Below, in pieces: positions 60,851-64,000 of a DNA stretch of 64,000 nucleotides. The translations under genes and the position numbers were made by a program. Each line of letters opens with the position of its first letter. The stretch's first letter is position 1. Where the stretch lies: assembly GCF_027596085.1 (NCBI RefSeq), contig NC_072450.1:5362236-5426235 (forward strand), given 5' to 3'. The notes beneath the pieces were generated by a model. That model saw only the letters and a list, made by a program, of their open reading frames with translations, searched no databases and had not been told where the DNA came from. Source of the stretch: Anoplopoma fimbria. Taxonomy: Eukaryota > Chordata > Actinopteri > Perciformes > Anoplopomatidae.

Positions 60851-63800
60851 TCAAACGTATTAGTGTTCAAATTCATAAAATGACTAAAATGTAGCTACGA
60901 TATATATGTGCACTTATTATCTGAACATGCGCAGTATATCTCTTGTGTGAAAAACTAGTTATGTTTCTCTCTCTATATATATATATATACGTATTTAACA
61001 TATCATTTTTGAGACCAAACACTCAATCCCTGTAGGGTTGAAAGTAAACTTTTTTTTTAGCTTGCTACTTTGCGAAGGGTGATTTGTGGCGGTTCCAACA
61101 TGGATCCCAAAAGCTGGCAAGGTTGATGGTTACAACAAAGTACCAAATGTACACAGACACTTTCTAATTCCCCCCTGCAGCATAATATTCTTCTTTTCAC
61201 TGTCCATCCATATCATCAGTGTATTCCAAACCCTCAATAGCTTCATAACTTGGCAAAGAATTGACAGGAACATACTGACCATACAGATGGACAGAGAAGA
61301 GACAGATTATGCTTCAACAGTTTTGAAGTTTCTCTATACATTTTGTGACTTTTTTTTTCGCTCTCTGCTTTTCTTTTTTTTTTATTCATTATAACAGCTG
61401 TGAATCCCAGCTGTGGTCCTCCATGAAGAAACAAGAGCCACCTACCAAGCCCAAACTGGGAGAATGTGTGATACTGAAAACATTGGTTTAAGATTTCAGT
61501 TTCTTGTTTTTCTTAGCTATTGAGAGCCCTAAATAGACATTTCTTCCTAATTACCATTTATTTGACCATTGCATGTCATGTGATTGGTAGCGTCCTGCTA
61601 AGTTAATTGTACATTCCTCAAATTGGAGATTCAAAAGCATTTTTCTGAATCCAGTATTGAATCTCATTTTTAAATCAGAATTGTGTTTAAAGCATTTTGA
61701 TTGGTTTAACAGTCAGCACGTTTTAGTAACAGAAGGTTTTAATATAAACTCTTAGACCTTTATTGAAAAAAAATCAAAAGACTACCATTACAACCATTAA
61801 AACCCATGTTTTCCATATAGATTATATCCCAATAAGAGTTGATTTGATGTCTTGCAAGTCAAAAGACATCTTGATATTAAAAGTGGGCCCAATTCTTAGA
61901 TGTCTGGGTTAAACACAGTGATTGTTACCAAAGCATTTCAAGGACTATTCTTGAACTGGTAGTTACTATACACTGAAATACAGCCAGTGAAATTATAGCT
62001 CTTATTCTTGAACGTGTCACTCACTAACTGATCTGTACATCATGCCCCTTTGTACTGCACATGTACAAAGTTATTTCCATCATCAACTCCTGAATTTATA
62101 TCTATATATCAAGCCTACACTGGGATATTTCTTTATTACGGACTGGTATCTAGTAAGTGCTGTAAGTTCAGGTATTGGCATCGGTCAAAAATCAATAGCT
62201 TTTTATATATAAAGATAAATGTAAATGTAGCCAACATTTGACCTAGATGTCTAGACATATTTTGACCTGCAAATCAATCCCATACTTCATGGGAGATGAT
62301 TACCTTTCCTAAATGTTTTCACTTTTTTTGCTAATAAAATAGAGAGGACATAGCAGATTCAATGAGGGATTGGTTTGACTTTCAACTTGACTAATCAGAG
62401 TGTTTTATCAACTTGGGATCAGATCCAAACAGAAAAAAACAGCTATAAAACGCGTTCCCAGGAACAATTCCCATGATGCACAGCTTTCTGTGATTTCCTG
62501 TAAGCTGTCATATGTCTTGATTGTATTCATGTTACTACACTCTGAAGAAAACTTTTAAAAGGGTACAAAGAAAAAAAGCGGCAAAACTGTATAGAGCTAT
62601 AATTGCCTTTAGGACATTGTTTACTGTGATTATGCATTCTTTAGAGCAGTGGGCGGCACTCAGCTGTGCCTCACATCACAGCACCACCATACCTATAATC
62701 ACAGCAAATAATGCTGACTAGAGCGTTATCGCTAAGCTATATGTATATGTGTAGGTTGTTGGGAATCTGTAGAGGAATCTATAACGGGCATTATGGCATT
62801 TGCAGAAAGTGGCTGGTTGCTGAAGAGGCAGAAACGTGGTACCCGTAGCCTGAGCATACTCTTACCATCAGAGGCTCTCACTGGAGTTGATGGCTGGTTG
62901 CTGCTGCAGGCCACAACAGACACATAGTACACAACACAGATGGTGAAATAAGGCACCAACGGCTGCAGTCAAAACAGTGAATGTGTCATAATGACATGTG
63001 TGCCATAAGTTACGTTTTTTTTTTTTTTTCTTTTTTTGCAGGCATCAACACTGTCACTCCACATAAGGCACACTTAGCGGTAATGAACTGGAGTAGGTCG
63101 GCAGGCACACGCAAGCAGAAACAGCCTCTCCTCAGATCACCACATTAAAATTTGTTGATTTAGAAATGCAGACTTGTGAATGACACAGAGCAGGATTCGC
63201 TGAATAATCCCCCTTTCTGGTGCACAAAGGCATAACTTAAGCTGCTACAGTGAATACTAAGTCTCTGCAGCCTGGCATGCGTTGGACTCTTTCACACCCG
63301 AGCAGTTCAACTCGCTCAGATCGGCCTGTCTCTTGACTCGACACAAACACATGTTTTGTAGAGGTACCACTGGAAAGAAACAAAGCGCTATCTATCAAAA
63401 TGGAGCCGACTAGTGCTCAGCCTTATCTCAAGCTGCATCCCACTCGCTTATTTGTGTCACACCGAGACATACTGTACATATACTTATGCAGAAATGTGCA
63501 AAATGTTTCTGTTCTAGTTAAGATAAAAAAGCACAGGGCTGGAGGGACTTTGCTGTTTTTCACTTAATCCAGACAGAACCTCGGCCATAAATTATCTCCA
63601 CTCCAAACACCGATCCTCATATGACTGAGTAGTATGCAGAAGGCCAAGACACCAATATAAATTGACGAAACAACAAAACAGCGACCCCATATAGTGAAGC
63701 ATATCCTTCAAAAACACTGACTACCCCCATCAATCGCCAAAAGTATAGATCCAATGCCGAAGATAGTAATTTCATAATGGATTGGGATTTCTGCTGTTGA

Positions 63801-64000
63801 CGGAGCGAATCCCAGTGGGACACACTCACATGCACAAACCAGGCAGCAACCTCCGGGTCTGAAAAGTGAAGGCAATGTTGAAGTGCCTTAAACTTGCATT
63901 CTTTCTAATGGCCATCAGGGGACAACTCCTCTGGTTGCAAAAATAATTCTGATTGTATTGAAGTCTATGAGAAATGACCCTACTTCTCACTTGAATTATT
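60851..64000. other. Non-coding DNA to the window edge
   Basis: It contains an (AT)n tract near 60974-60989 and T runs near 61050, 61375 and 63015. Words such as GTATTGGCATCGGTCAAAAAT near 62175 hint at a further dispersed fish repeat. No exon, tRNA or other gene was recognised. Confidence 0.5.

Overview
This window looks like teleost fish nuclear DNA, probably from a spiny-rayed (percomorph) fish. The grounds are the long AT-leaning non-coding stretches, many (GT)n/(AC)n microsatellites, L2-tailed retroposons, hAT- and piggyBac-type non-autonomous DNA transposons, and one gene with a clear vertebrate orthologue. Species and chromosome cannot be set from the sequence alone. The one protein-coding gene I can support is lrrc4c (netrin-G ligand 1, NGL-1), read on the minus strand. 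Its whole 631-residue protein lies in a single exon (27080-28975). A strong 3' splice site sits 27 nt upstream of the start codon (at 29003-29004), so the mRNA has at least one 5' non-coding exon further to the right, not located here. The predicted protein is intact: signal peptide, leucine-rich repeats with cysteine-rich caps, one immunoglobulin C2 domain, one membrane span, and a C-terminal ETQI ligand for PDZ domains. Its first 27 nt of exon hold two short upstream reading frames that overlap the annotated start. Layout: 1-26880 is non-coding DNA downstream of lrrc4c. It has a foldback element at 4951-5080, a nest of transposons at 11635-12751, and a TTAA-flanked MITE (17999-18431) that appears to have landed inside an older repeat. 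26880-29002 is the lrrc4c terminal exon. 29003-64000 lies upstream and is probably intron or 5' flank. It holds a hAT element with target-site duplication at 33030-33379, a LINE 3' tail near 41500-41936, a further hAT-like copy at 49130-49386, an L2 3' tail with five 28-bp tandem units at 51131-51448, directly followed by a second clear hAT element at 51468-52323, and two diverged pairs of interspersed repeats between 54650 and 60850. No tRNA or rRNA gene, CRISPR array, operon or intact transposase gene was found. I did not find a new molecular system. The most informative items are the start-codon arrangement of lrrc4c, the datable transposon nests, and several unique-looking stretches that could be conserved regulatory elements. 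That last point is only an impression and needs alignment.
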